Positions 35,779 through 50,329 are shown, numbered from the stretch's first letter. The stretch: DNA of 64,000 bases from Morinoia aosen (GCA_030386875.1 CM059567.1:81399130-81463129), one strand, 5' to 3'. Numbers and translations are program-made. Notes: generated by a model from the letters alone, not told the origin.

Positions 35779-38700
35779 AAACTGTTTGCCTTGCAAGAGC
35801 TTGCTGGGGCTTTTCATTCCCTTATGCACTGTTAAGCTTTCGTGTGTTTTCTTGTTGCCTATTCTCATTAATGCTGCTTATATTTACCTTATTTTCAGTT
35901 TTGTTAGGCCCCAGTTGCGCATGTCCCATTCTATGATTTTTTCGACTTTCTCGTCTCATATTTATGCTAATATTTTTCCAGAGGAGGTTCCCATTCTTGG
36001 GTGTGGTTCTGAAGAGTATTATGCATGTAGTTGGCAGCATAACAAAGTTCTTAGGCAAAGCATTCTAAATTTATTTTTGCTTTAGGCATTTTTCTTTCAG
36101 ATATCCATAAGGAAACAATCGGGCATGATCAGATGAGAGGGACGAGGCGGTTCTTGAACATCGCCATACCAAGCAAGGGCAGCTTAGACATAAGCTAAAC
36201 AGCTCTTGTGTTAGGAGTACGTATGAACGTGGACTCCTCGCTCGTCACAGATTGTCACTTGCAAATTAGCAGACGTGTTCACGAGTAAAAACTGAATCAG
36301 GGAACCATGAAGCATGCTGTCTCTGACATGAAAAACTATTACGTAAGAATTTATGTGTCGTACCTTGTTAACACAATAATTACAGCACGTCACATCTTTC
36401 TTACATAGTGAGAAATTTGTTAATTATCCAATCTTTAATTCATGAAAGAAATTATCTGGTGTATTTCTTTTACGACGGCAGACGAAAATCGCAAGTCTAT
36501 TGTAACCTTTAGATTTTACACGCAGAAAAAACCGGTTCATCAGATGCCCTTCGTTTTGTAGTTGCGGCGTCATTGGTAAGAACGCGTGGTAGCCGAGAGG
36601 AGCGCATCCCTCTCACCGTTACAATCGCGACTACTACTTACGACTTCATGGCAGCACAGCACTAATCCTCGTCCCGATCTGACTGCTAACGCTGCACCAG
36701 ATTCTTTCTCTGACTCAAGAAAGTGCGAGCTTCGTTGTTGCGTTTGCCAAGTTTCTCATCGCAAGTTTGCTACCAAGCTATCTATTGAACCCTGGTAACT
36801 GACGAAGAGGACCAATGTTATTATTCTGAATTGTTGAAAAACGGATCGAGCAACATCTGTTTTGCATATTTTCGAAGAGATTTTAATTTCTTTGCCAATT
36901 CAGGTTTGGTTTGGTAATTCAAATTTATTGTTACTCTGCTATAACTCCTTTTTAGTTGTGGATATTTTTACCCATTATTTTTCACAGTGCATCCAACATC
37001 ATTTCCTTTTTTCAGTTTACCCGAAATTTTCCGTTCATGTTTCGCTACTAGACATTTGCCCTGCAATGCTGATAACTTGATAAGTGTTGGTTTTCTATAT
37101 TTTGTGTAGGTAATCAAAATTGCCTTCCCGCAAGACGGGACATTTTTTTCTAGTGGAAAGGCTTTGCTAATTTCTGAACAAAGTTTGGCTGTACTAAAGT
37201 GATTTTTTTTCTTATTTTCAATCAGTCTGAAAACCATTCCGTGCATATAACAAATATTTTCGCTGTATGAAAATATTAGCTGTACGCACATTGACCGAAT
37301 TTAGATTCAAATTGACTTTGTTTTATCCATTTTTCTTGGAGCTGCAATTTTTAACTGTGTTCAGAATAGTGGCCTGTTGCGACTGCTTCCTTTGCTTGTG
37401 TCTGTGCTGAACGCGTTTCCAGCAGTGCTGTGAAGCAATCACGATTCGCGAATCAAAGACGGAATAACATGTTTTCTTCATACCTCATGCGACTCGCCAC
37501 CAGGGTCGTTAGCTTCACGTATCCGTTTGTTTTGCTGTGTATTGATGTCTGCAGTTTCTCTCATTTCTCCAGAAGAACGGAAGGAATCGATTTTCTTGTT
37601 ACATTTTTTTTTCAAATGGTATATAAAATATTTGATTCTAAAAACGGGTTTGTATTGAGCAACTTTTTTTCGACTTCTTATTTTCTCTTTTAGTTAAATA
37701 GTTATATTCTCACGAAATTTGATGCTTAAAATGACATCAGGACAGTTTTGCGAGTAACTGCGTTGTATTTTTTAGACTACAATTTGTTCCTTCTGTCATT
37801 TTCGTCTTCATGATTGAAGTGTTTGCACCCTTGTGGATTATATTTTGAGTGCCCGTGATTGACTCCAAGATCAGTCTTTGTTATGCGCTGATGGTCTGAG
37901 CGATTTGCGGTGTTACTGTCTCTGCTGCAAGGAGTGCCCAGCATTTGTGTCTCGATCATGTAAGTAGCGCGATAAAAAATTTAATAGCTATGCGTTCTGT
38001 ATTTTATACGGTCTTGTAATTTGACCACCTGTGCGTAATTTGAGTGATTTTAATGGTTCCAGACATCGTTTATGCTATCGCGTCTGCTGCGGGCGCTTCT
38101 AATTTCTCTTAAAAGGTGATTTTAGTGAACACTTTTGTTTGTCTCAGCAAATTCAGTCATTGCCTGTTGATGAATATTGCTGTATTGCTGTTAGGTGAAT
38201 GTTATTATTGTAAGAGGGATAATGAACATTAATTGCTACATATTGCAAGGTTGAGCTTTTGTACTTTGAACGCTTCTACCTATATCAGCAAGTTGAGCCA
38301 TTGATTGTCATCGTTGAATGCCTACAAATGTTTGCTCTGTCATTTGAATTATTTTGTTTGTGTAGTTAAAGCGCGTGGCGTTGTTTTCGTACTTTATGCG
38401 CCTGCGATTGTTTGCCAAAAGTGAGCGGCTGTGTTTACAAAGTTTGCGTAATTTGAGTGTCTGCTGTGATTTGTGTAATTTGTGCGTTTGTAAGTGTTGG
38501 TTTAGAACGAGTTGCGTGACGCGTGGTGCAAGGCTCCACGGGCAGTTAGCGCAACCTGGACTGTAGTTCCATGTCGAGTGATGGCTGGTCCATCTCCCCG
38601 ATTTGGGCTGTGTGTGTGTGTGGCAGTGGCAGAATTAAGGCAAGTTGTTGGGAAGAATTTAAGCTATTCTTTTCTTATGTTCTCATTTGGAAATGAAGAG

Positions 38701-39894
38701 TCTCTTACTGTTAGCAGTCAGAAAAAAATACATGAGCTTTGAATAAGCGTCCTCAGGTTGATTTGTGGACTACAGAGTGAACTGAAGTCATGTTGCTAAA
38801 CATTATCAACATTAAAAGAAATAAGGGCTGAAAAATAAGCACGGCTCGTGTTGAAGCCACAACTTTTCTCTTCGTTGTTTGTGCTCGCCGAGACATTATG
38901 TCTGCAAAGCTTGCGGTTGGTTGCAGTTCATGTGCGTGTTTATGCTTTGTTGTTGTCGTATGGACTATTTACACCAGTTACTGAACGACTAATATGCTTC
39001 TTATCATTTTCGTGCCATGTTTTTGCATTTGACATGTAACCACCAGGTTCACTTTCATATGAACACAATTGATGCGCACCAAAAATGATTATGTTCGTTG
39101 TGCATTCTTGTTTAATCAGCGAAGTGCTTTTTGCACCACTGTGCACTGGGTTACTCATCGTTACTCACTACGCCCCGTTACTCATCAGTTACGTGAGTGC
39201 ATATCCCACTTCTGACATCACTTGTGCCTCTATAAGGATGGTGATAGCCCCGCTCTTCAGTCCCCATCTGAACGCGCCATTCCAGCTCGACTTTTTTCTT
39301 TTGTTCGTGGGCTGACCCGTCACCCAACCCCGCAGTGATGCGTCACCCCGAGCGTTTCCGGCCTGGCCTCCAGCGAGCACTTCTGGACGGAGAAAATTCT
39401 CTGCCTCGCGCAATTCAGGGGGAACTGCGCTCAGATCTGCGGTGTCGGGCGTCCCAGGCCCCGGCTCCGGGCGGGCTGTGGTGCTGCGGTCGGGCTGCTG
39501 GGGACCGTGATAATTCATCGAGTTTATTGACCTCTTACTCTGAGGCTCGATGTTCAGCTTTGAATTCGCGAGAATTTGCGTGAGGAAAGTAGCCAGTGAG
39601 TTAGTGTTCCCCAGGACTTGTATCTCTAAGTATTGGGTGACTGTATTAGCTACCCACACAGCGTGGATAGCTCACAGGAGTGAGGTGGTTGTACGAACTT
39701 ATGCTATCAGCTACACCGGTTAGGAGGTTTTCATTTTTTTTAGAAAAGAATACCTCGAGAGGAAGGTAACAAATACTTTATTTGTAGAATGGGCTTTCGC
39801 GATATTTATTTTACCTATCTGTCTCTTAAATTATGGAATTCCCTTCCCTTTCCCTCGAAAAAATCACTTACATTCTGAGGTATTTCAGTCAATA
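35779..39894. other. Non-coding, with one GC-rich island
   Basis: No gene recognised apart from the candidate island at 39330-39515. A tRNA-like string near 36585-36630 lacks a B box and does not fold as a tRNA by eye. Confidence 0.65.
39330..39515. other. GC-rich island, candidate unannotated exon or CpG-rich element
   Basis: Clearly GC- and CpG-richer than its surroundings (for example GGCCCCGGCTCCGGGCGGG around 39457-39475). On the plus strand a good acceptor (pyrimidine tract, AACCCCGCAG) ends at 39333, and an 82-codon frame starts at 39335. On the minus strand a 156-codon frame crosses it. Neither product resembles a protein I know, so no gene is called. Confidence 0.35.
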
Positions 39895-40150
39895 AGCACT
39901 TTTTACATCTTCGTATTTGTTAAAGTGTTTCTGGAAAAACGCTTGAGACGTAGATGAAAATATGTAGTAATTCGAAGGGTCCAAGTCTGGGGAGTAGAGA
40001 GCGGGACAAGACTTCCCAACCAAACGCAGAAATGGTGTCTCTGACGGCTTTTGGTGTGTGTGTGACGAGGCCTTGTTTGTAACTCAATCTTGACGCTGTT
40101 CGATCGCTGCATGGCTCAAATCGATCATTAGTTGACGGTAACAAACGATA
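39895..40150 (-). pseudogene. Possible mariner transposase remnant
   Basis: Minus-strand translation contains ISAFGWEVLSRS followed, with a frame change, by a YSPDLGPS-like string, as around the third catalytic Asp of mariner transposases. Only this short block matches. The flanks show no terminal repeats. It could be a chance resemblance. Confidence 0.4.
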
Positions 40151-43100
40151 TTCGCTGTTTCAACTGGTTTCAGCAACTCACGTACACCACATCCTTCTCA
40201 TAGATGCTAGAAAAACTCTTTCTTGACGAGAGAGTAACACTTCACTCAGTCGCACATGCACTTTATTTGATTTAAAACTAGATATATTTGCTTCGCAAAC
40301 ACAAGTTCTCGCTAACCCGAACTTGGTTGCACATCAAAAATTTTTTGAGGTGTTCTATGACTATCTGTCAAAGAAACTGACACAACATTTGAGACTGTGA
40401 AGCAGCACTTGCTTCCAGCGCTTTCCTGCAAAGTAATTGCAAATTAATAACTGGTACTCTTTAGAAATTGTTTTTTTATTGTGACGCTTCAAAGTCTGCT
40501 AAATAATTCGTACCATATCTTGTTAGATTAGATATTCTGCTCCACGCTTTGAACAAATTAAGAAGTTACTACGACGGATGCTGTGGAATTTACAGCTTCA
40601 ATGATTAGATTGTTTTGATGAAGGTAATCAAAGTTAACAAAGCTCATGCTTCCATAACTGCCTTTCTAAATGCTTGATTTTTGCGAATCAGAAATCTTGA
40701 CTTGTTGGAGTTCAAAATTGAAATTTTTTAGTGACTATTTGAATTATGTAACACGAACAGCGTTTATTTCAATAAAAACGCAATATTTGTGTATGTGTAG
40801 TGTAAATAGAAATAGTATTTGTAAAAGGTAAAGAAAACCAGCCTGGTTTACTGTGAGCGTTTGTCTGGAAGCGATCGTTTTATCGAATAATTCTCGTCCC
40901 AGAGTGTTCAATTTTTGCGTGATTAGCGAAGCATTTATTTTTTTCTGTATCGATTCTTGTTTGCATTGGTATTTCACTTCTGTATCTTGTTGTGCCCAGT
41001 ATTGAGTCAATATAGTTTGCCATCATACGCTGCTTTAGGTTGATGCTTTGCTTCGGAAAATAAGGAAGTATTTAAATTTTGATCACTGTGTTACTCGCAC
41101 GCAGGTAAAAGCGTCCATCAAACTCGTAAATCATGATTACTTTCTGGTCGAATAACTTTACTGTTATAATATTTCAAAACTGTGTACTTTTAATGAATTT
41201 CATTGCTCAGATAATGATGACCTAAATGAGAGGATCGTGGCGTGCTTAGTTTTCTTGTCACATGCAATTCAAGTTGAGCTTCGTTGACTGACTCTTGTAT
41301 TAAAATGTTTTCTGTTCATGATGAATTTGTTAGTGAACTAGTGAACTCTTACGTTATCATGCGCGTGATAGTGTATGATTCCAAAGAACCCTCATTTTAT
41401 GATATGGAATAGATAATTTTCTGAGATTGGGAGTTGAACGTGGCATTTGTGAAGCATTTAATTACTCAATAATTTTCCAGGTGCGCTGGTTTCGAGTTTG
41501 ACGTGTTAATTTGCGCGTTGTTTGGCTCTGGTTGTTTGGCTTATCTGTGCAGTCAATATTGACCAATTAGTAATGCTTATACAGGGTCATATTGAACATT
41601 GCCTCGTCGCTAGTATTCTCATTGCAGATACACTGTTTGGTCAAATCTATTGACGGATCAAGATTTTCAAAAGAAATTATAAACGCAATTTAGTTGAACA
41701 AATAACAAATATTTGCTCCATAAATAAAATGTTAAAGGGCTTCTTTGCCAGATAACGAACGGCAGTCGATCGACTCACGCATAACATGAAAGTATTCGGT
41801 TTCAGGGAACAAAACGGGAGCTCAAGTTTGTTTAGTGACTTTGTGATTTTAACCTTGGCTCTGATGTTAGTCTGTATTTACTCAACTAATGCAAAATGTA
41901 GTCCGTCCTAAGTGCGACGTTGAGCATTACATGTCGCATCTCATTAAATCGGACCCGCTCCATTTGCACAACCGCTCTACTTGTTTGGAGTCCTCAGCGC
42001 TTTGAGATTAAAGATGCCAATGAATAAATAAATGTTCATGCTTGTTAGTTTCAAAAGCTAATTCTATGTTGCTAATGTAAACAGAAATCAATTGCTTCGG
42101 TACGTATTCTTAACGTATTTTGTTGTTTTCACGATACAACATTGCCTCAAAGGTTTAATTCTGTGCTTATGTAATGCCTGGTTTTGTATGGAACAGCAAT
42201 CGTCTTAGTTGGAGATCACTCTCTGTACCTAGTGGCTTCATGACTGGGATCTGTTCTCTTCCTGACATGTTACTAATTATTCAATGTAATTATATAACAC
42301 CGATGTCTGCGAGGGAACAAATTTTGATCGATAACAATACTCGTATCCCATACGCTTTTTCACTAATTAACTCACCAATGTTGAATGCGGTTCTGAACAA
42401 CGCTGCCAAGAATGACGGATGTACATAAGTCGTTGTACTTGAGAAAAAAGGATTAACACGTTCTTTGCGATTTCCCATTCCTTGTTAGATGAGCATGAAC
42501 TTCTGCAGCTGCCAGCTTTGTGAGCGTTTTTTTTACCCTGAATCGAGCTTAGAAGGAATGAAATGAATTTAGGTATCGTATTGCCGAAAGGAAAGTATTT
42601 GGTTACGAAAATTTAGTTTAGCTGTTGATATAATAGTGCAAGTGGCCGAAAAGTCTGGCTGAAAAATTCAAAGTTTCTCAATATTGACTCCGTAAAATGG
42701 GTTCTAAACCTTGATTATAATCGATAATTTTAAGTAAACGATGAGTAAGTGCTTGAGCTTCTACTGCTAGAAACTAATGAAAATCTAAAAAGGTGGCCAC
42801 CTTTTCTGAAAAACAAATACAGTAAAAAGAGTTCATTTTCCCTCGGCGTTTTATGCAACTTCTTTTTTTGGAATAAAATTGTACAGTATTATTCAATAGG
42901 CTTCTTGAATAAAAATCGTCAGTTGTTCTGAGAGACGAATTTCATCCGGTCCTTTCAGATCTCACGACACAAGGCTCTGATACGAAGTTCTCTCTCCAAC
43001 ACTCACTGCAGACTCTGTTGTATGGGACCATTAAAATCTGAAAGTAGTGCTGGCCTACTCGAAAGTTTTGAGACCGACTGTGATTGTCGCTCTCAATTTC

Positions 43101-43527
43101 TCTACACTATATCCTTTTATCGGCTCGTCGTCTTCTTGGAAGGACACACCTTTAGGAAGCCTCGTCTAGACGATGGGATGAACTTTATTGTTTACAAATA
43201 TTTAGGTAATTGTTTCTTTATTCTACAATTCACGCAACGAAGAGCCACGAATGATACGTTCTGGCTTCTGATATTTTTGCAGATTCGCCACGGTTTAGTT
43301 GAAGAACAAAGGACGATATTAAAGGCACGTTTTTCTACTTCAATTGAAATTTGCCCCTAACAGGGAAAATGACAACAAGTCCTGTTAAAAAATATAACCT
43401 GCTTCAATTAATCCAGTGACTGTGGACGCGACAGACATAACGTTGCTTGAGTGAGTAAGAAGAACGAGATTTTTCCAATCTTCTCAGAACCTTGGATATT
43501 GAATTCAATGAAGCTATGGGGCGAATA
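40151..43527. other. Non-coding, nothing recognised
   Basis: AT-rich with short frames only. TTAACACGTTCTTTGCG near 42452 again resembles a lone piggyBac-type end. Confidence 0.65.
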
Positions 43528-43899
43528 CCCCTCAGGGGATATGGAAATGCATCTATGGAAATTAGCATTCCCTGGGGGAAAATGTGAGGTCACGAGCTGA
43601 AAATTATGTCGAAGATTATGTTTTGTTTTGTCAAGGATCATCTTTTTTTGTTTCACTGTTGTCCTGTTTTTCAGTACCTCTAACTTTCTTCCTCAACTTT
43701 TATATGGTTTCCTAACCTGCCTTCTCAACTTGCTGTTTTTAAGTGCACGGGATCCTGTGCGGGAACACACCTTGTTCATAGATTCCCCGTCCCCTTAATT
43801 CAATACTAAATGGTATCTTCATCCTTCCTCTCTTTGAACATTTCTGTTGTTGTGAGGGAGTCTGAAACTAAGTTATAATCAATCAATCAATCAATCAAT
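43528..43899 (+). mobile_element. SINE-B copy 4, with (AATC)n tail
   Basis: Starts CCCCTCAGGGGATATGG at 43528, passes CATTCCCTGGGGGAAAATG and the core TGTCCTGTTTTTCAGTACC, then GAACACACCTTGTTCATAGA. It ends in an (AATC)n microsatellite at about 43877-43898. A simple-repeat tail of this kind is typical of SINEs that borrow a LINE's 3' end. Confidence 0.75.
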
Positions 43900-46800
43900 A
43901 AGGCCGAACAATTTTGTTCAAACTGAATTCTGTGCTTTACTGATTTTGGTCCGTATCCATTTCGAGGCAGTATAGTCGCATAGTTCCCCTACTCTGACTC
44001 GTGTTAAACCTCGTTGGCTTCATTTGTGAGGCACCGGATTTCTTCAACATTACTGCTCAGCATGACCCATGCCTCACTAAACTTGATTTTATCACCATTG
44101 CAATTCTGAATGTGCAACGGTCCACTTTACTCTAATCTCTATTTCTTCGCTGCTGCTAGTTAATCTGTACGGTGGCCTATGCAACACTAATCTCAATTTC
44201 TTTACCATTAGGACTGTAGGCAACTGTTCGCAATTGAGTAATGTGGGAAGACTGTATTTTGGTTCCTCTTCTTCTCATGCGTCTTGCATTGAAAAAATCG
44301 TGACAATAGCTCAAGCTATGATACAACTTTAACAAAATCTGTGCGAAATATTTTACAGATGTAAAATGTATTCTCTCAAGGAAAATAATGCTTCTAAATG
44401 AATTAAATGTAACACCATGCCGCATGCGAGGAACCACTGACCAGAAGACACCAACGAGAATTTGTTCAATTTTTAAGCGGAGTTTACTGCTGCGGTGAAT
44501 GTCACTTTAGCTATCCAACAAGGTCAACGTAATATTTGGTTGATTGAAAAGGAAAACGAATTGAAATTTAATCCTCCGGCTATTGCACGATTTTTATTCT
44601 TTTCCATCTACTCGGATCTTTTTCATTCCATTACTGGGAAATTTCTTTTTCGATTTCGAAGGTGATGATTCTAAAATATTGGTTAAACTTCCTCGTGGCT
44701 TTTGACGATTAATCCACTCGTATGATTTGTAGGCTGTAGAACAGGTATCTAGTCAGAAGAAAAATGCCCACGGCATCTTTTTACGCAGTAGGATCTTCTC
44801 GTGATGCCGCAAAGAGCTTGTCATCGAAATAAATTGGACGTAATGATCGCTTCTATCTTCTGAGCTGATGTGATCAATTTCGATTCTCATAAACGCTTCT
44901 CTGCGAGTTCTTTATACTGTCACTCTCCTTTATTGACTGAGTGAATATTTCCAGTCGCCTCAGCTGCAGAACGCCCTTTTCTAACCTCATAGGGCATTCG
45001 ATGTCTTGAATGCTATTCGGATGCATCTATATCTGAATGTATTGGTTTGTGATATCTTAATTACGTGATTCGGCAGCATCAATCATTACGAACTGTAATT
45101 TATACGTAGAAGCGCATCTTTGTCTGTCATGTGACATATAAAATATGAGTGCATTGCATTTTTGGAAATATGTGTGGTTTGTAATATCTTCGAAGTATTA
45201 AACTGTTATCTTTTACATCTGCTTATTGCTTTATTACAATGAGGTGAGGTAATAATGATTCAGAAACTGAGTCTTGTGTCACCGGTTATAGAGCAGAGTT
45301 CATTTCCTCCTAAACTCGTAGAAGAAAATCGATATAATTGTAAAAAGACAAGGAAAATAGGTACACACATATACACTGGCGCGTGTCTGTAAAATTGAGA
45401 TATTTAGAGTTTATGTAGTGGGTAACTGCACGGTTAGTGATTTCAAGATGTTTTGGGGTTAGAACTTTGAGCTGCATGGCGTTATCACCAAAGAACATAA
45501 TTTCGTGCTGGTCAGTTGACGGTAACCGCGGCCACTGGTCTCGCTCTCAGTGTCCGGCCGCCCGCCGGACTCGGGGGACTTGCGCTCCCTCAGTGTGTGT
45601 GCGTTTCTGATTGTCTTGTTATGTAGAAATAGAAAGGATTCAGGTTCTTCATTCAGACCCGCATAAGTAATCTATATTTTAGACATGCAAACCTGTCGTT
45701 TTATGCGTGAAACCGCTTGCAAGTATATAGCGCATTTTATTTCCGTCTTTGACGAACTAAAATTTGATGTTTTAGTATAAAATAGGTACTGAATTTGGGA
45801 GCCGTATTATTTAGATATATTTTGCATGTTATTAATAAGTATTATTGGAAGGTGCTACCAAGCTCCGCATTTCTTTAAACAAATGGTTTATAACAAACAA
45901 ATGCCTACCAAAGACTTTAATAAGTCTAGGTCGAATCTGATTATTTACATCACTCGTGCATAGACGCTCCTACGTATAATGATGTTTTGCTGCTTCGATT
46001 GTTTCCGTGTATCAATTAAATTAGCATTTCTGATTATATTGATTTATTTACCGTTGTAAATCGGTCATCGATTATTTAAGTTTTTAATATTAGTAACGCA
46101 TGTTCATTTTCTGTCCTTAGATCGAGCCCTCAATGATTTGAACTGTTTTCATATTTACATTAACATTGATGATCATGTGCGTACATGGCATTTGTGAAAA
46201 AAAACAACGGTTTTCGCTCTTGAAATGATATTTAGTTGTTTTCTTACCTTTCGTTACTGTATCAGATTATTGCCTGGAACCCAACGGGAATCCACTCAAA
46301 AAATTGCAAAAGAAAATGTTCAAAACAAATGTGTGACGTGTACTGCAAATGAATGGGTGCTTGGTGTAAAGCGGCAGTTCGTTCGTCGCCCCACCTGTTT
46401 ACAAAGCGATAATTTCGAGAGTACGAAGCTTGCTTCAGTTGGGTGTCTGAAGCATTTTTAATTACATGTCCACTTGATTCAACGTTCATATCAGGAACCA
46501 GTCTTTTAGTGACCCTTTAAATGATGCCAAACAACACTGTAGCACATTTATTTACTACGGGCTTACTTAGAGCTTTTGCTAATTGTCAGTAATATGAGGA
46601 CATAGCCCTCTGAGTATACTTAATATAGAACAGGATTATTTGAAGCGATTTTTGAAGATGTATTCCATCTTCAAAAATAAAAACTAGCTATGAAGCATGT
46701 ACACATTGGGTAGGTATCTAACATCTTTTATCAATTACAAACTTAGGGTGTGTGTCAAATATTTTTTGAAACTCAATGCTAAGCAATCTTTGAGGGTATG

Positions 46801-49800
46801 AATTTTCTGACGTTTAATTGGGCTTGCTTTGATCAGCTTTGGACCTAATTGTTAAATTTGTAAGGCTGATGGAAATATTTTAAGTTGAACTGCTCGTACG
46901 TCGAGCTGTGTAGGAACTTGCACCAGCAATTCTGTCTCCAAATCACCTAAGCGCCTAACGAGCGAATAGATTATTGGATAGCGCAGCAAATCAAAGGATA
47001 ATTAGCAGTTGAGGATCGCATTACACTGCCGAGGATTGAGTTAACTGCTCTGTTGCAGAGCGGAGACCTATTGATCAGACACTAGAGTGGTGGCTTTGTC
47101 TGTGAGATAATTTGTTCATGAAATCCATGTGCGAAGCGTCTCGATGTCTTCCATTACGAAAACATTCATTTGGAGTGTATAGTTTCCTTCTACCGATTTT
47201 TAATAGGGATTGACGCGAATAAGAATTTTGTTGAGTAATGAATGTTCGACGACCTGGTTCTATGAAGGTGCTTGGCGCTTCAAACTTCATGGAGAAAATC
47301 GGATGTGTGTCGCTCATAACTACTGTCGGTATTATTTGCCGAGAACACTTGGCCTGAGCACTTGTACACACTTGGCTCTGCTCACGTGCCGTGCTCATTT
47401 TTCATGCATGCTTGTCACAATTGTAGTAATCGGTTTGTTCTTCAACATCTAAGCACACTAGTTGTGTACGCTAGTCACATATTTTGTACGCACACTTGTC
47501 TACGTAAGTGCAAAATAAACTTTTTCACGTTTGCGTAACTTCTGTTCTCTCCAGTCTTATTCATTTAGGTATCTACTATACCCTCAAACTAAATTTACTG
47601 TTTTGCAAATTAAATTATTTTCTGTCTTGCAATTATTTGATTTTAATTCAAATCGCTGCCTTACTTATTGAACTTAAGACAAATTATTTCAGTTTCTACT
47701 TACTTGTACCGCTCTCGGAAGTTCCTTAAACATGAAAAAATTGCTTCACTTCTTAGTGGAAATTATTAGTTATTCATAATAAGTCCGCGACGTTCAGTTT
47801 GCGAGGCAAGAAAGATTGGAAGCACTCAATACGGTACACGTGTCTAGGCGACGCTGTGACCTGCGTGAGACCTGCCTCGGGTGACACAGATGCCCTGGGC
47901 TGCGACCGCGGCTGGGGTGGCGGCGCTCGAGACCGCGGTTGTTGCAGCGGCTTCTGTAACTTGGAGCCGTTGACTAGAATGTTGTACTTCGGTTTAAAAT
48001 TGACTCTAAAACTTGATAGCCGATAGCCAAAGTTAGGGAGGAAGTTCATGTTCTCAGATATTTCCAAGCCACAGATCTGACGCTGCTCGAGTTCTGAGTC
48101 TGGAACGTTCCTACAGGATAGGGAATATCGTTCATTCAATCTATGAAACAGATAGAGAAGTAGAGTCTAGAAAATTTAGATGACGAAAAATATCAAAGAA
48201 GGTTTCAAAGTTTTCTTTGAATTTTAAGTATCGATTATCATTTATTTAAGCGACTTGTCTTACTGTTGAAGTAAATGTCGCAGGTTTTTCTTTAATTTTC
48301 CTGTTCTTCGCTTGCTGAAAATATCTCGAGTTATGTTAGAGGTTCTCTTTGAACGATATTTCGTTTGAAAAGTCTCTAAAAGAGTAAGGTGTTGTAATTC
48401 ATGACATATTTTCATCCTCCCCATCTCTTGTCTTCATTTATTGTAAAATTAAGAAAGATGTTAAGAAATTTTGATTGGCTTGATCCAACTGCAGGTTTGA
48501 GCTCTTGGGTGAACTAAATTTTATTGAGATGATATTGCAAACCTTTGGTTACAATATTTTGGTTTTGCTTCCGCAGTATTTCCAACTAAATGAAGCGCAT
48601 CCTTGCTGAAGTTAACGGTCGATTAACAGTACTTGTGTACCGAAATTACATGTAATATCCAAATCCCTCTTGGTGTGCTTCAGCTTTATTTGTTTCCTGT
48701 AAGGCCTATTTTCTTGAATTTCGTAGCTCTTGCCTCTTTGCCATTTTGTTTGGACTTCCATCACCGAAATGCTTTTGTAACTTCTTACCACGGTATTAAC
48801 TGATCCTTTGTACTAGAAGATATTGATTATGATTCAGAACTATTTTATTGGGCGACACACGAAACACACTGTAGAGATTCAGTCAACTTCTACTATTTAA
48901 GGTTAATCAAAATTTTCACCTCTCATTAATCTCTCATTAGGGATTATCTACACAAGCGTGCATTACCTGAACGCCGCCGTGTGCTTCACAACTTTATGCG
49001 CGCGTGTGAGCGTTTTTGTTGTGTTCGTATTGTGTTTTTCATGAGCTACCATTTGTGGAATTCTTTCGTTAAACCGTGTCTATAATTTTTCTGCTTACTT
49101 TGTTACTTCACTTTATTATTGTGTGATGATGTCCGGATGCATCGTGTTTTTTGGTCGCGTGGGCATACGCAGGTGCGTTGACGGGCCTAAAGCGATAAGG
49201 CGCACGTGTTGCTCCCTCACGCAGCCTTGTTCTCCACAAAACTGCTATTTCTGTACTTATTTGCGCCCCAGTCATCGGCGTGAGAGCCGTATTTCTGTTC
49301 ATCCTCACCATACCTTCTAATGCTTCGAAATGCTGTGATGTCACTGCTCCACCTTACGATTTTTCATTGCAATTTTAGATTTGTATACAAATTTGATTCT
49401 TTTTCCAAACATGCGATTGTAAAACAAAGAACATGATGTAGATATACCATGGGCTAATTTTCGTTCAAAATTTTCATGGTGTTCGGAATTCATGGCATTT
49501 GTAATTCTGTAGGTTGTGGCCCCCTGAACTGACAATAATTCAACATTTAAACCACGGCGGTCAATATTTATAAGGTGTTATGCGTTTCCAAGCGCAGCAA
49601 GCCACTTGCTTCCAAATTTTTTAGGTAGAAATTGGGCCGTAATAGGTTAATTCACCCTTGCTTTGGGTCACCAAGCTGCCAATAAGAAGCTGAAGCTTCA
49701 CTTTTGAGAACAACGAAAGCGGCCGCGCTGTCAATTTACCCAGCTGTGGACTTGAAAATGAACGAATATCTAGGTAATAAAACTCAGTCCTACGGCCTGC

Positions 49801-50206
49801 AGTTTGTTAAAATCATACCACTGCCTTTGCTTCATTGCGTGAAGTAAACCGGAAATGGTACACAGAAGCTACCAACAGAATTATTCCGGAATAACCAGGC
49901 ATTTGCCAAGATTTTGTCGAGGTATTTGCTACGTTAATATTCGAGTTCGTTTGATGCGATAGTTTTGGTTCCGGGTTGAACTTGCAGTTCCATTCTGATG
50001 TAAATATCAGCGTTATTATCCGCCAGAATTTGATTAGTACTTCTAATTTGACTTTTGTCGCCTGCAAGGAATCATAGGTAATTTTTCGTACATCATCAAA
50101 TGGTACGTACGTTAGTATTTTTATTGTTTGTTGATTTCATTATCTTCGATACTTGCCATGCAACTTGAAATGCTTTTGAAAATTGAACTATTTCTTTTGT
50201 TTCCAG
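43900..50206. other. Non-coding region upstream of NOS1AP
   Basis: If the acceptor at 50206 is real this is, at least in part, 5' intron of NOS1AP. GC-richer patches lie at 45530-45600 and 47840-47960. No gene recognised. Confidence 0.6.
47840..48139. other. GC-rich island with a 121-codon minus-strand open frame
   Basis: CpG-rich at 47840-47960. The minus-strand frame (48139 down to 47774) reads MNERYSLSCRNVPDSELEQ, then a Pro/Arg-rich middle. Composition alone can keep such a frame open. No domain is recognised and there are no convincing splice sites. Confidence 0.3.
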
Positions 50207-50225
50207 GTTGGACTTGACTCACAAG

Positions 50226-50291
50226 ATGCTGGCTGGAGGTGGCGCCGAGACTTGTTTGGTGTGTTGCGGATGTAGCGAGCCCAGCCTCTAG
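50226..50291 (+). CDS. uORF 1 in the NOS1AP leader (hypothetical)
   Basis: ATG plus 20 further codons and TAG, giving a Gly/Cys-rich peptide starting MLAGGGAET. It begins 19 nt after the likely acceptor and is out of frame with the CDS. It is not claimed to make a functional peptide; its plausible role is damping translation. Confidence 0.3.
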   Translation: MLAGGGAETCLVCCGCSEPSL

Positions 50292-50329
50292 TTTGCATCA
50301 GTCTCTCCTGCTTGTGCAACTCCACGAAA

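Noticed and set aside
36580-36640. tRNA-like string with a TGGTAGCCGAGAGG-type A box
   Set aside because: No B box at the right distance and no acceptor stem by eye.
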